Part shown: in pieces, positions 11,636-25,287 of the stretch
How positions within the stretch are numbered: the stretch's first letter is position 1
Layout: every line of letters starts with the position of its first letter
NCBI RefSeq assembly: GCF_963662255.1
Contig: NC_085047.1
Span: 19,750,258-19,814,257, forward strand
Reading direction: 5' to 3'
DNA: 64,000 nucleotides
DNA from: Cinclus cinclus
Taxonomy: Eukaryota; Chordata; Aves; Passeriformes; Cinclidae
Program-made: the position numbers and the translations under genes
The notes under the pieces: generated by a model
What the model saw: only the letters and a program-made list of their open reading frames with translations
The model's database searches: none
What the model was told of the DNA's origin: nothing

Positions 11636-14600
11636 GAGACAACAGGCTGGGCTGATTAATACCTCACCCCATGAGTACTTTAGTTCAAAAGGTGCATTGC
11701 ACAATGTCTCTATCAAAAAAGGTGAGAAGCCACAGCAAAAAAAGGATAACTTTTATACCCTCGGTCTGTGTTTGTCACAAAGGTAGAAAACCCCTTGGCA
11801 AGTCCAGGAAAACAGTTATAAATAGAAATTTGCTTCACCAGTTAACAGTGGGAAGCAAAAAAAAAGAATGCTGAAATTTTTACAGGAGCTGGAATTTGCT
11901 GAAATTGAGAGCCAGCAGGTCACAACCTGAGCAGAGCAGCACTGCCAGATTAGTACCAAGGTCCCCTCTGAGGGCAGCAGAGGGTAGCTGCTCTCTCATT
12001 TGCCCTTCTGTGGTCACTGTGGGCACACAGGCAGGCTGGCTCGGGGTAAATGCAGCCTGTGCAGGACTTACAGGGGAGGGCATCCTGCAGTCCCATCTCC
12101 TGGAGCAGCCCTTTGCCCAGGCTCAGGAGCAGCCCACACATGGTCACCACCACCCTCACCACATGGGGTGACTGGCAGCCCAAAAATATCCCAGGTGGCA
12201 GCAGACCTCTGGCTTTTATGCCCTCTTGAATCAGCGGGGCAGGAGCTAATGGGTCACGAAATGACAGTGACAATACTTTGCTAAACACTATTTTACTGAG
12301 CTTTCCAGCGCTCACAATGTGTGTCGTTGTTCCCCACACGCAGCTCTGCTGGTTAAACCACAGAAGGCTTCACCAAACTAGTTTCTGATGCCTTCTCTTT
12401 TTCTGCTCCCTGCTTCTAGTGTTCAAGAAGCGTCAGTTCACGCACACCCAGATTGTTACACAACAGCTGTGCTGTTTCAGAAGTAATCAAAACAGAGAAA
12501 TCCATTTGATGCGATTATAGGTGGACGTTGGGAGATTAGATGATCTTGTGATGAGCAGCAGAAATAGGTCTGTGTCAAACTGAAATCCTCAGAGTGTTAT
12601 TATAACCTTCTCTGCAATGTTTGCTTTGCCATTTAACTTCCAGATCAGAGTATAAAACTCCAGTAAAGGCATAAAGCAACTTAAACTTGATTAACTGCAA
12701 TTTTTTTTTTAGAATGAAAGTGGTGGAACATGGGCCAAGCCAACTATGAGAAAGGCCAGACAGACAAAGATAACAAAAAGAATAATTTCTTAGAGAAGAT
12801 CTCTCTGAAGGGACATGTTTTCCTAATTCCAGGAAGGAGGGGGGTTTTGAAGGCAAGCTGGCATAAGAGGCTCACCCCAGGCAGAAGAGCCACCACATGG
12901 ATCTAGAAGGGCACCAGGCAAAGTTATGCTTCAGAAGAGCAATATCTAACTTCAGCAGGCATTCAGGATTTGTTTCTTCAGGCTGCATAACTCAACAGAA
13001 ACTCCGTTTAAAGCCTGGGTGCCCACTTTTCTGACAAAGAGTTGAACAGGTGCTCAGTCCTCCCTCAGTCACGGGGGGAAATATCCTAGGCAGCAGGCCT
13101 GGGAAAGGTGTGACACTGCCACTGCTGCCCAGGGTGGCTGAAAGTGAAGCTCCCACAGGAGACCACATCTTCCTGACAGGTGAAAACCACATAGTTTGAG
13201 AATTGTTGATGTGTGCTCCAGGTGGGATGGCTCAGCCATGCTCAGCCAAAGAGCTGCTTCTTGGAGACATGCATGGTTTTCCACCTTATTTCCACACAAA
13301 AATCAGGTGAAGAAATAGATCTGGTTCTAACTTCAAATTGTAGGGGCTGAATGTAATTTTTCTGCTAACAACAACAGCTGTAACCAGTGATGACTGTGGC
13401 TGTAAATGAAGAGTGTGCTTTTGTTTCAATGTACCAGTTGAACTGTGGTGAAAACTTTGTTTTTCTCCCCTGACACCCTCCCTTCACCAGGCTGACCCCC
13501 CTCCATGATCCAGTTCAAATGCATGCAGACACTGTGGATGGAGCTGTCAGCTAGTAAAGCCAAGACAGTAATTTCTCTGGGGAAATGACTGCCGCCTCAA
13601 AAGCTTCAGGACAGAGTTCATTCACAGATGTAGATAGATTATAAAGGCAGGTTACTCCTTCCTGCCTCAGCAGGCTGTATTGCACAGAACAGAAGAAAAT
13701 ACTAAAATAAGGAAATTCTTTCTGGTAGATGACACCTCTGCAGTTGGACAGAAGCACAATCACCAAAAATTGATCATATGGGCCCATACAGTGTCACTCA
13801 GGAGTTCATTCTACATTTACTGCCTTGTCTCCAAACAGAAGTGAGCAAAATTCCAGTCTGTGCCTCCGATTCACAAATTCACAACTAACCTAATGGTTGA
13901 CTGAGGCCACTTCCTGCCAGCTTCCTCACAATATAGTTTACTGCTATTCCAGAAGAGAAGGGAAACTAACACAGAGAGGCAATGAAATATCCTCTGGAGA
14001 CTTCCAGATTGCTTTAATTCATAATTCTGTCTCAGTACTGTCATTGAGATATAAATAATCTCCTAGTTTCCACTCAGTTACTTTCAACCTCACCAATGTG
14101 AAAATAGGTCTTACATCTCTCAGGTACCTCAGAAAGAAAGTTATTGCACCAGAAAGTAAAGATGATTTAAAAAATAGTTTCCACATCAGTTTGAATGATA
14201 ATGCAGTCATGCAGGTGTTGTGTAACTGATATCATATTCAGAGTAGTTTACTTCTTGAAAGTGAAGTATAAACACTTCAAGCATACCTACTTACAAGAAA
14301 TATTCTTACAAAGCATGATTACTTCCTATGAGAAAAAAAACCCCAAGACTATCTTCTTTAAATGGGCAAACAATACATTTCCTTTTCCCATACCACAGTA
14401 AAGGCTTACACATGCACATCACGTACACACACATCACCAGACGTTCACATGTGTAAGATCCACCACAATCTAAAAAGGAAAGTGTCATAAAAGGACCCTG
14501 TAGTAATTGGGTAGCACATCTTGATGTAAATGAGCATATCACAGAAAAGCTGCAGGCCTTTTAGTCTTGTTTTGCTGTGCTAACCACATGCAGACACACA

Positions 14601-17600
14601 CATAACAAACTACTTTCATGTTAGCTCAGTTCTCCTGCCACAAAGCTTCGTGGTAAAGCTCTCCCTGACATCCATCAAAGAGAGGGACTGATGAGGTGAG
14701 AGCTGATGAAAGTTTTGAATAGCCAAGGAAACTGATGATTCGAAGAACTTAATTCCTCCCATTTTAAACAAACTCTTGTTTCCCTGGGAACTCATCGGAG
14801 CAGCTGTTCTGAGAAAAAAGCACCTTTTTTCTCCTTGCCATACCCTGTCCTCAGGACAAAAGGATTCCTCTGGCATGTAACTACCCATCTCAACTCCCAG
14901 TGTGGGCAACAAGAAGGGATATGCATTTTTGGAGCAGTCGTCTCAGCCCAAAGTGAGTATGTAATGTAGGTCAGATGAGTTACACACACTGCCCACCTCC
15001 CAAATGCATGTTTCTCTCTGCTCATGGCAGAAAGAGGCTACCACAGTGAGCTTGCACACTGACCTTGGAACTGGACTATGCCTTACCCCACAGGCTGAAG
15101 GCAGGAAGGAAGCACTGGTCACATGGATTGTAGGAAAATTCTTGTTCAGCTCTAAATCCAGAGATTAAACCTAGGGACACAAATGGGGTGCACCATCCCT
15201 ACAGCAAAGAACTGAACAGTTTCTTACTTCACCATACATCCTGCCACTATCTACCCATCTGTCATGGGGAGAAGAAAGGGCTTCTTCCATGGCTCCTACA
15301 TCCCTGTCACACCCAAGCATGGGTTTAGTAATAAGGGAAATGTGAATGGTGATCTAATCACTTTTCCAATCCCTTTGGACATGCTATTTAAGGGCTATCT
15401 GGGACACGTCTTGTTAATTATTAAGAATTTTCTTCTGCTGCTGTTCAATCACTTCAAAAATTTGGTACATTCCATTTTAAAAAGGATCTAGGTCTCTGCC
15501 CCCATTACACTGCTGGAGAGACTGAACCAGAACTTTGATCTTTGAATGGTTTTACTAATTTCAAGCCTGAACTCCCTCATGACCAGTTTCTAGCCAGCTG
15601 GGTTGGAGCCAGTAATCTCACTTAACTCAAATGCTTCTTTTCCCTATGTGATTTTTCCCTCTCTCCCTGTTTCCAAAAACATATTTATAAGGAAACATCA
15701 TTAATGTCTCTAGTTTCAGAAGCCAGCTTTATTTCATGATTCTTTCAAAGGAAGATATGACATTCTTCTCAATGTAACCAGTTAATTAGTTTATCCTTCT
15801 GAACCATAGGTAACCAAAGCTATAAAAATAATTCATTGAAGGATGCAAGTATAAATGTACCAATACTTCCCTGTCTCTATTCAGAAAAAAACCACTCATC
15901 TGGTAATCAAGTTTATCATTGTCGCTGAGTAGGAAAAAAAAAAAAAGACACAGTGGTTGTTATGGCATCCTCACACTGATCCACAAACCCAAGCCTCTTT
16001 CTTCAGCTTGTCCCTTCACAATAGCAGCTGTTGTCTGTTGTGAAAGGAGAGCTGGACCCAAAGCAGTATCAGTGCTGAGCACTAATTGCAGAGCAGGGAC
16101 AAAAAAGGACTTCAAGGCTGGCAAGGCTGAGCACTGGAGGCGATGCCTACATGAGTTGTTGGGAGTGGTGCCGCGAGCTCCTCAACTCCAGAGGCACAGC
16201 TCCCTCTGCCAGCCCCACTCTCCCTTCACTCCCCAGTTCCTAGCCTGGTTTTCTCTCTCAAAAGAGACATGGCCATAGCTGAATCAGTCCTCTTCTCTCA
16301 GCTCCCCAGGTAGATGGCAAGGAAATGCCAGGGGCAGCAGCAAGAGCTCCAGCCATTATATCACCAGACAAGACTTCATGCTGCATTCTTTCACCCCTTC
16401 CCATGTGTTTCCCTAGGAAAAAGAAGTTAGCACATGTAGGGATAAACTAAATAAATGTACATTTATAATAGATCCTCGCTTCCCGCTTGTTCCCCTTTGT
16501 TCCCCCTTGTTTAGCTTTCTTTACAAGCCAGTGGGATTCAGCTCACAGCACCTTGATTTTTCTACACATTGAGAAGCCTTTCTCTCTGCTGAGAGGAACA
16601 AGGAAAGCACAGGACATGTGCTTTCCAGCATGCCTGCTCCTCCTGCAATGATGGAAGCACTGCGGTGCCCAGAGCAGCACATCTGCCCTCAGCCCTGAGC
16701 AGAAATGCTCCAGGCTACTCAAGAGGAGTGTATGGTTATAAGGTCCAGAAGCACTTACTCTCTTGGGACTTATATTTAGCCTGAGAACAAACAGTACTTT
16801 TGGCTTATGTCCTGGATTCTCATTAGAAGGAAGGAAAAAGTTGATCTGAGAGGCTTTTTCAGCTGTTTTCCCTAAAACCATCTGATTTTACTCCTCTTCA
16901 TGGAAAACATTTGTGGTTCTACACTGAGGAGTTTGTTAATCAGTTCTCCACAATACAGAAAAAAACCCAGAGTTTTCTTCTAAAAGGGGAAAGAAGTGTG
17001 AAAAATGAAAATATTTAATTCCAGCTATAAGTGCTGGAGTTTTGCATTGTCATTCATTTTGCTAAGTAATACCCAAATATTTTTTCTTGCTTTGCTGCAG
17101 CCAATACCCACTTGAGTTTTCATATGAGGAAAATAAAATAGATGTGAATTATTCAAATCTAAAAAACCCAAATCAACCACTATACAAACTTAATGGCGCA
17201 TACTGGCAATCCCGTATAAAAGTATCTATGACCTATGTCATTATCCTCTGTTAAAATGTAATGAGGTGGGGGAAAAGAACCACAATGAGATTATTCATAG
17301 AACTGGGTATCTTACAGGAGGTTAGATGAGCCCACAACCTTGGCATGAGTGGTGTTAATTAATGGGGTTATTGTTCCATTGGAGAAAGACCCTTTGTCTG
17401 ATCCTTGGCTAGATTAGTCCTACTCTTCTGTACATCAAAGGAATCAAATCTGATAGGCCATGCTAGTGATCCCAGCTCCCTCAATCTTTTCTAGTTCGTA
17501 AGAAAAATAAATTCATATAAAGCAAACTACTGTCCTTGTTCAATCCTGTTCTGTTTCAACCCACAGCAGTCCTAATTCCGTTAATTAAGGCAGAGACTGC

Positions 17601-18014
17601 TAGACAAGGGGGCCTTTGATATGCATCCCAACAACCAGGACAACCACCTTCCACAGGGAAAAGGCAAGAAAAATTTGCAATCACATGGTGCTATGAAATA
17701 ACTTGTAACTCTTGATACATAAAATTTACATATTTCATACCCACCGCAGCTCAACCATAACTGGTGACAGGACTCTGAGCACTGGTGATGCTTTGGTAGC
17801 AGGAACATAATGTTAGGCAGGATTTTCAGTGGCATCCACATCAAGAAAAAGCCTGTTAAATGACATTGCATGCAGCCTTGGTCATTCAGCAGAAGCTTTG
17901 AATTTAAGCATGTGACTTGTCTCCCTCAGCAGCATGCTCAAAAGGATGAGTGAACCTGGGGTACAAGAAAAAGTCGGTTTTTTTATCAAAAACTTAAACT
18001 TTCTGTCTCCTAAC

Positions 18015-18045
<31 letters not shown>

Positions 18046-19264
18046 GCCTTGTAGATATTTTCTGGAAACAAGGAAATGAAGAGGCAAAATTTCATTTCCT
18101 TGCTGAAAGAATTTTATTGAGCTATTTCCCTGCATCCAGCAGCAAAATTCATGTGATGCTGCAGAGCCTGTGGTGCAGGTGATCGTAGCTTTACTGATAT
18201 GGTTAAACTGCAGCTGGTGTGGTGGTAAAGGTCCCATTGCCTGAGCCCCAGACACCCACGCTGAGTGACCAAGCCACATGAAATACACCTTCTGGTTCTT
18301 TTTCTAAACTAACATGACAGGCTCCCAAACTACTGGCATACTTAAGAAAATCCTTTCAAAGTTCTAATGGAGTTCAACTTGCAGTTCAGTTCAGTTGTAT
18401 AAAGCAATGCATTTGACACTTTTGAAATTAATTATTGAAAAGATTGACCAGGACTATTTTGCAAATATTTTGCTGCCTTTATTTCATTTGTGGGGCAATC
18501 CTGATTTCCAAGAATGTTTCAGTCACTCCATTTATTCTGCCACAGGGATGTCAAAATACCTTGGAGCCCTACATTGTTTGAAAACACTTTTGTTCAACTG
18601 TTTATGAGTCATTAAAATTGCTTTGTAATTCTTTTGTACTTCTGCCTCTCTGACTGAGGCATTCTGAAAGGAAAAGTATGAATAATGCTCAATAAATAAC
18701 AGCACAATGACTATGGAAATAAATGGAAACCACATACAGATACAGGCATTTGTCTGAATGAAGGACAGCTTGCTGAACACCCAGGCAAGCAAAACTCAAA
18801 CTGTCTGGAGCAGCCACCTCTCCTTCTAAGCCTGGCTTCTTCTGCATCCCTTCCTCTTCCCAGAAGCACATGGGAACACCATGGCTGACTCCCTGGTTAC
18901 TTCTCAGTGCCATCTTTTCAGTCCAACAGCAGGTACTTTGCTATCGAAACACTTTCAGGCTAAACACCACAGCATATATACACAAAGTGACATGGTCAAA
19001 CAAGCATACTGAGGGCTGCAAAGCAAGGAAACTTCAAACGTTTGCCTACCTAACAGCTTCTGGGCACTTTGTGAAGTGGTAGAGCAGGATTTGGGTTTGC
19101 CCAAGGCCAGTATCTGTATCTAGCTGGTCACCAGAAGCTTCATCCCACTCCATCCACCTGACACACAGGTAGCCATGATGTAGGATGCTGGCACTTTCTG
19201 CAGCACAGAGGGGAGCCAACCCATGAGGTTGCCACATCTCCCCTCTCTGAAACCCAGGTGGCAG
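11636..19264. other. Non-coding sequence with simple repeats, no gene seen
   Basis: No exon, RNA gene or clear transposable element was recognised across this stretch. Simple tracts include T10 near 12703, A13 at 15934-15946 and an A15 plus TA run at 18015-18045 (listed separately). A short CR1-like phrase near 12520-12550 (TTAGATGATCTTGTGATG) is too small to call. Open frames such as 15919-16278 plus, 16543-16881 minus and 17581-17871 minus have no recognisable family. Confidence 0.55.
18015..18045. repeat. A15 followed by (TA)8 simple repeat
   Basis: An uninterrupted run of 15 A at 18015-18029 passes directly into eight TA units at 18030-18045. It is probably length-variable. The short open frames crossing it are artefacts of the repeat. 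Confidence 0.95.
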
Positions 19265-19267
19265 CAA

Positions 19268-19612
19268 TGCCCAGTCATTTCTTTAACACCTCCAAGGATA
19301 GTAACTCCACCACCTCTCTAGGCAGCATATTCCAATGCCTGACAAACCTTTCCATGAAGAAATTCTTCCTGAGGTCCAACTCAAACCTCTCCTGGTGTAG
19401 CTTGATGGTATGGCAGCTTGTCCTCTCATCCTGCCACTAGTTGCCTGGAAGAGATTGACCCCACCTGGCCACAACCTCCTTTCAGGTGATTTCAGACACT
19501 GGTAAGGTCTCCCCTGAGCTTTGTTTTATCCAGGCTAAACACTCCCAGCTCCTTCAGCCACTCCTCACTGGACTTACTCTCCAAACCCTTGACCAACTTC
19601 TCCCTGGCACAG
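19268..19612 (-). mobile_element. CR1 LINE internal 3' fragment, minus strand
   Basis: The plus strand carries AACACCTCCAAGGATAGTAA, CCACCACCTCTCTAGGCAGC, CCATGAAGAAATTCTTCCTG, CCAGGCTAAACACTCCCAGC and CTCCTTCAGCCACTCCTCAC in order, which is the reverse complement of the C-terminal/3' region of avian CR1. The extreme 3' terminus (the GAATCATAGAATGG-type block) is missing, so the copy is truncated or broken at both ends. The reverse-transcriptase tail is not preserved in one open frame. Confidence 0.9.
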
Positions 19613-22600
19613 AAGCCACCTGCTCTGTGCCAGCCCCAGCACAGCAAACCACTAAACACAGAGCTGTAAGAAACCAGATTTCACCCCCTCTGGAAGTGGA
19701 TCAGGGAGAAACATGTCACGACTCCATTGCACACCCAGGGTAGGTGTGTGCCTGTGAAGCAGCACGGGCCAGCAGCAGGAACTGCTGAGAGGAGGCACCA
19801 CCTGCATTTCCACTGCAACAGAGGCCAGCTCTGCTGTGTGGGCAGGGCACTGGAGCTCCCCAAACACTAGGGTGAGAGGGATGGCTTTTGAGAACAAAAC
19901 TGCCCAGCTGTATGAACATTGTGTGGTGTCCCATTGTTTTAGGGAGAAGAAAAGGCATGGGAAAGGGGGTGGACATGTAGTACTTGCTGAGACTCAGCAC
20001 AGCAAGTGCTAGCTAGAACTTACTTCTTGAGCAGCCACTACGCTCTGATGCTCTTCAGGCAAATCAGACACAGAGCGAGACCAGAGAATATGAGGCCAAG
20101 GTGAGCACTGCTGTCAAGAGATAGCTCTGCAAAAAGGAAAATTTGGTAAACATTTTGGAGGCGGTTCAGTGACTGCCACACACAGTACAACACTTCATTG
20201 AGCTGTCTGCAAAAAAAACCCCTAATTACTGGTTAAGACCTCATAGGACATGCTTAGCGTAGCAGATGGTGTCATTTCCCAGAAATTTTTATAGACTTGA
20301 GTGACTTTGGTAGAGAAACATAGTTACTATGGAGTTGCAATGGGTTACAAAGAAGAGCAGGAAAATATTTGTTCTGCAGGACATTTTTGGTGTGGGGATT
20401 AGAGGGCTACAGCTCAGTGATGGCTGAGCTTCTGCTTCCACCTCTGGGAGCAGAGGCATCTAAGAGGAAGGGCCAAAATTATAACCAAGACAGTGGAAGG
20501 AACTGAACATGCCCCTGAGCATGTCAAATGTACAGCCTAACCTCCTACCTTGCAGGGAAGCAACAAGTTTTCAGATCACTTTTCTCTGAAAAACATTAAT
20601 TCTGAACATATCATTGCTACCACCAAGACATTTAGGGGTACATAAAGGCCATAATCATGGAGCAGATGCAGCTGAATGTCACAGCCTACCTCAGATTAAA
20701 ACCATCCCACATCATGCCCAGAAGCTGCAGCACAAATGTCTGTCCAATGCAAGAACCCCATGATTTCTCTCCTCCACATAAACTCTCTAGAAAAATAATG
20801 GCTTGAAACTTGAGCCAAAGGTGTTTGGACAAGTCAGGCAAAAGAAATTGCATCCAGTATTGAGCCTTTAAGAAAACCCACAGAAGCAAACTTTTCTGAC
20901 AAATTAATATAAATGGTAAATACACATCATTTCTATGCTTTTTCACACCTGTGCAAAGATTTGCATTGCAATAAAAGACCATGTTCCCTGTTAACACAGG
21001 ACAGCTCTCAGTTTCTTTCATATAAAGCTAAGGGGGCTCCATTCCATGGCAGTCAGTTAATGAAAACAAAAGTAATTAGGAGCAGGGGGGAGAAACAAGA
21101 TCCAGTAGGTGTCTCAAGTAAGCAGTTTTTGTTAACTCAGTGTGAAGTTGAATGATGTCCTCCATTTTGACTGACAAAGGCTTTCCATTCTCTAAAATTT
21201 TTCATTTTCCATTTTTGGAGGCTAGAGATCTCCCTCTCTTACCCTAGTAACTGTTTTGGTGGTTTATGATTTTTCCAGCCCATTCTAATTTGTTCAGAAA
21301 ATACAGATAGACCAGCTATAATAAACTGTCGCAGGATGTGCAAAATCTTCACAAGAAATAAACATCTACTGCCTCTTCTTGCATCCACAAATGACAAATC
21401 ATAATGAAACATTAAACAGAAAGCAATTTGCCATGTGGGGGTGAGATCCGTTTTCTAATCTAAACATCTCTTAAACTTTCTGAGTGCTGTTTAGTAGAAC
21501 ATCAATTGGCCTCCTCTAGGGATAAAATGTCACTCAAGAGACACAGCATTGTTTTAAGATGACTGCAACCCTCAAAGGATGAGGTCTCACCTCTCAAAAC
21601 TAAGTTACAATGAACCAAGACTATAAATTGTGTACTCTGTTTTTAAAGATGTGCGTATGGGCTTTGCTTTTCAGCACTTACTCATCATCATTTTTATATT
21701 CCCAAAAATAAACTCTGGAGCCATATTCATCAGCTCATTACATGTACTCCCTGAAACACCCCTAGGCAGCCGTCTCCTCTGGCCCCTCTCCTGGGAGTTG
21801 CCCAGTTCATTTGTCAGCAGAACCCACCCTGACCGGTCACTCTGATGTCCAGCAGACTCCTCATTATACAAATTACCTCTCATTACCAAGCAGATATAAA
21901 ACTCCAGATAAATGTTAATAAAAGGCTACATAAAAAAGCAAAACACTCCAGATGGACCAGCACCACAGTTCTCCACCTTACTGCAACCGTTCGTGCTAAA
22001 TGTAAAATTATCAGATGGTGTTTTACATGCACAACACTTTAAATTACTTCTTAGGGTTTTGTAAAAAATCAGCAACACAGAAAATCACCCCTGTGATTCA
22101 GATGTAAGGGAAGTTGGGAAACATTACTAGTGGCTTTGATTTAAGAAGTTTTAAACCCATAAGGCTCCACCACCTGAAGGAAAGTGTGAGACTCACCCAA
22201 AACTGCCATGCACCATGTTTTCCAGTAGTACAACCCATAACATGTTCAGGCTGAAAAGCCTCAGGTTAAAGGAAAAGAAAACAATCAAATTATCTGTTCT
22301 GCTGACCTATTGAAATTGAACCCTACAGACAGGCTGATCCTCAAGAGCATTCCTCTGCCAGAAATTGCCTCCGCACCTTCCAAGGTGTTGTCAGCCTGGC
22401 CAAAAAGCAATGACTGTGGCGTTACAAATGACAATCAGACATGCCTAAAATCCTCCAAGTTTCTGCTTCTTGCCATGGTTTGGTCATGCCAAGATGTTTT
22501 AGGGTTCAATGCTTCACCAAGCTTCCAGGAAGCAATGCAATTTTGGTGAACAGGTTGATATTTATAAAAGGAGGAACAGTCAAGGTTAATAGCCATCTTC

Positions 22601-23139
22601 TCTACTGGAAGCTTTGAACAATAAAAAAAGCCCATGTTCATATAATAAATTCTCCATGTGCTCTCTCACAGATATATAATTCTTGATGCAAAACGTTTTC
22701 AGGATAGGAGTGGAACATAGGAAAAAAAAGAGCGAAAGTCAGGTAAATATTCTTAAGGAAGCTCTCTCTCATATCTGCCAGAAAGCAATGCAGCCCTTAT
22801 TTTTCTCTCCATCCATGAGGAGTCTTAGAAAGGAAGTCAAGCCATAGTCATTGCTCAGGTTTGTTCAAAGTAAAATGAAGAATTACTGGAGAGACACTGA
22901 TCAGTAGTTTTGTCCCCACACCATGAAAGACTAAGTGGTCTTTTTAACACCTGTCTATTAACCAAAAAAAAAGAAAAAAAATCCAGTTTGCTAGGGAACT
23001 ATGTAAACTTTGGTGTTAAAGTCCCAAAGAAAGGGGTAGCATATTAACTAACTGCTTGGCCTGGGGGAAAACTCAGAGAGTGAAGTGGAGAAATTGAAAA
23101 AAATCCCCAAACAAACCACTTCTAAGTAAGTGATTTAAC

Positions 23140-23215
23140 TGGGAATGCCTGGGTTCACTTTCCTCTGTCACCCTGGGAAAATCACTTATTCCTTGTGTCT
23201 TTTACCAACTGTAGG
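23140..23215 (+). mobile_element. Possible MIR-type SINE remnant
   Basis: The order GCCTGGGTTCAC, TCTGTCACCCTGGGAAAATC then ACTTATTCCTTGTGTC resembles the MIR core, where GCCTGGGTTCGAATCC is followed by TGTGACCTTGGGCAAGTCAC and TTAACCTCTCTGTG. The match is short and diverged, so it could be chance. MIRs are ancient amniote SINEs and survive in bird genomes as such short pieces. Confidence 0.35.
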
Positions 23216-25262
23216 ACCTCTGGAGTTGTAAGTCCCAGCAATGACCTAATGTGGAGAAAATATGGTTGTAGAAGCCAGGTAACTCTCAGAAACAAAGCTT
23301 CTAGTGCAGTAGAAGTTGGTGGGAAAGGATTGAAAGAAAACACAAAAACAAGCTGGTTACCAAGCATTAGCAAGCTCATAGTAAATTCCTAGAAGAGATA
23401 AGGTGACTGTGTTTTTTACCACAAGATAACTAATGAGGACGACTTGCTCCACTCCACCCATGAATAACCTCACCACCTTCTTTGCTTCACAGTACCTATG
23501 GTATTTGCAGTGAGTAACCATATGTAAATGGCAGATAGCACATCCCTAATAGGCTGCTGTGATCTGCATGCTCTTTAACTCAACTATATTAATCTTTTAA
23601 TTAACATAAAAAGTCTTAACTGGTGGTTTGGAAAGCTTCATTTCAAAAGGCTTCATTTTCCTAGGTGTGGATTGCCTCACTTCTCCCATAGACACAGATA
23701 TATAAAATCAGAACCAGCCTTTGAAATTGCAGACCTTCACTCCCACACTCACATTTTCTTAAAAAAGTGAAAATTGAGGGCCGAGTACAGTCTCATTCAT
23801 AGCCCTAGCTCTACAGTGTTTTTTCCATGTTCTTTAGTAAGCAAAGTCTGTACAAGGAAGTGGTACAGGGTATGAGGATTCCCTGTAGGAGCCTGAGAAC
23901 AGTTTTGCTTATAAGGGTTTTGGGCTTTTTTTAATTAAAAAAAAACCAGATAAAAAAAGGAAGAAATAAAAGCCCACTACTACCAGTTCATTTAATGTGG
24001 CCTACCATATCAACTTCTTGTGCTTGAAGCCTGAGGGTCCAAACCAGAACAGGTTTCCTGTGCAGGACCAAGTCCAGAAGTCAGGACAGCTCTCCAGACT
24101 TGGCCTGAATTTCCCACAGCTCTGCCTCTGCTCCCAGCTGTCCTGCAGGGAGCACTTGTCTGTGTCCTTTCTGGCAGGGAAAGCAGTCTGGACTACTGAG
24201 GCAATGAGAAGGAGAGGTTCCTAGTATCATCATAGTATCACGATTTTTTTTTTCAAGTACTAAAAATCCTTTTGAAAGCCCTCTCTGTTTTGGCATGGGT
24301 GGGGAAGGAGTGTTGTACACTGCAGCACCCAGGACAGAATTTCCTGTCCCATAGCAGGTTTGACAAAAGGACACAGAACTTCAGGGTGCCAAGACCTTCT
24401 AGCTCTTCTCATCTGTCTTGGAGCTTTCTTGAAGAGACAATCCCCAGACCTTGATGGGTATACCAATCCGAAAAGCTGAATTAAGAGGGTAGAGAAAAGT
24501 TGCTGTGGTTCAGCAGAACTCAGGGAAAGAATTCTATGACGCCGTTTGTAATTTCTAAAATCCTTTGCGATAATAGGACCCTGCAATTTTGAGTCACAGG
24601 ACTAACTAATAACACAGGACATGTGATTTGGATCACAGATCCTGATGCTGTTTCTGATGTCCAACAAGACAGCTTGACACTGTAGGTCACCAGAGCCCTG
24701 TGCAAGCTGTGTTTCCTCCACAACCTGCATCTCACCCAGTCCCCTGGCACTGTGCTCAGCCACTCAGGCTGGGAAGCAACATGAGCTTGTCCTCCCAGAA
24801 AGACCTGAACAGCTTTGGAAACCCTGTGTGCTGGAGAGGGAAGTCACTGGGGCTGATGCTGGAAGTTCTGCTCTTTGCATAGAGCAGCCAGGCTTGGGTC
24901 AGCTGGGGCTACTACCATGAGAACCAGGTCCCTAATTACTTGCTAAAGCTTGACTGGAGTACACACTGCTCCCTCTCCCATCAGCAGCCCTACCTATACC
25001 TGAGTCAAGGAACACCTCCTTCTCCTTCTCTCTCCTCCGGTTCCCATCCCCCTGTCACAGGGCAATCCCAAGGGCATTTGTCCCTTGGGAAGGTGGGCAG
25101 CATGAGCAGAGGAGAGGGATGAATGCCTTGGTGCATCCATTTGCCATCAGCAACATGTGTCCTACAGCTGGTGTGACCTGCACATGTAGAGGGTTCAGCA
25201 GACAGTCAATGGGATCTAGCCATGCCCACTATGGCTGATTGTCACAGCCACCATGTGCTGAG

Positions 25263-25287
25263 AAAAAAAAAAAAAAAAAAAAAAAAA
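25263..25287. repeat. Poly(A) tract, 25 bases
   Basis: An uninterrupted run of 25 A, the longest mononucleotide run in the window. There is no AATAAA in the preceding ~40 bases and no recognisable transcript-derived sequence upstream, so I do not call it a processed-transcript tail. Confidence 0.95.

Noticed and set aside
12520..12550. TTAGATGATCTTGTGATG as a CR1 3' end
   Set aside because: The match is too short, and the flanking CR1 blocks are missing.
25100..25287. A25 tract as tail of a processed pseudogene
   Set aside because: There is no AATAAA upstream, no transcript-like sequence and no flanking duplication. Such retrocopies are also rare in birds.
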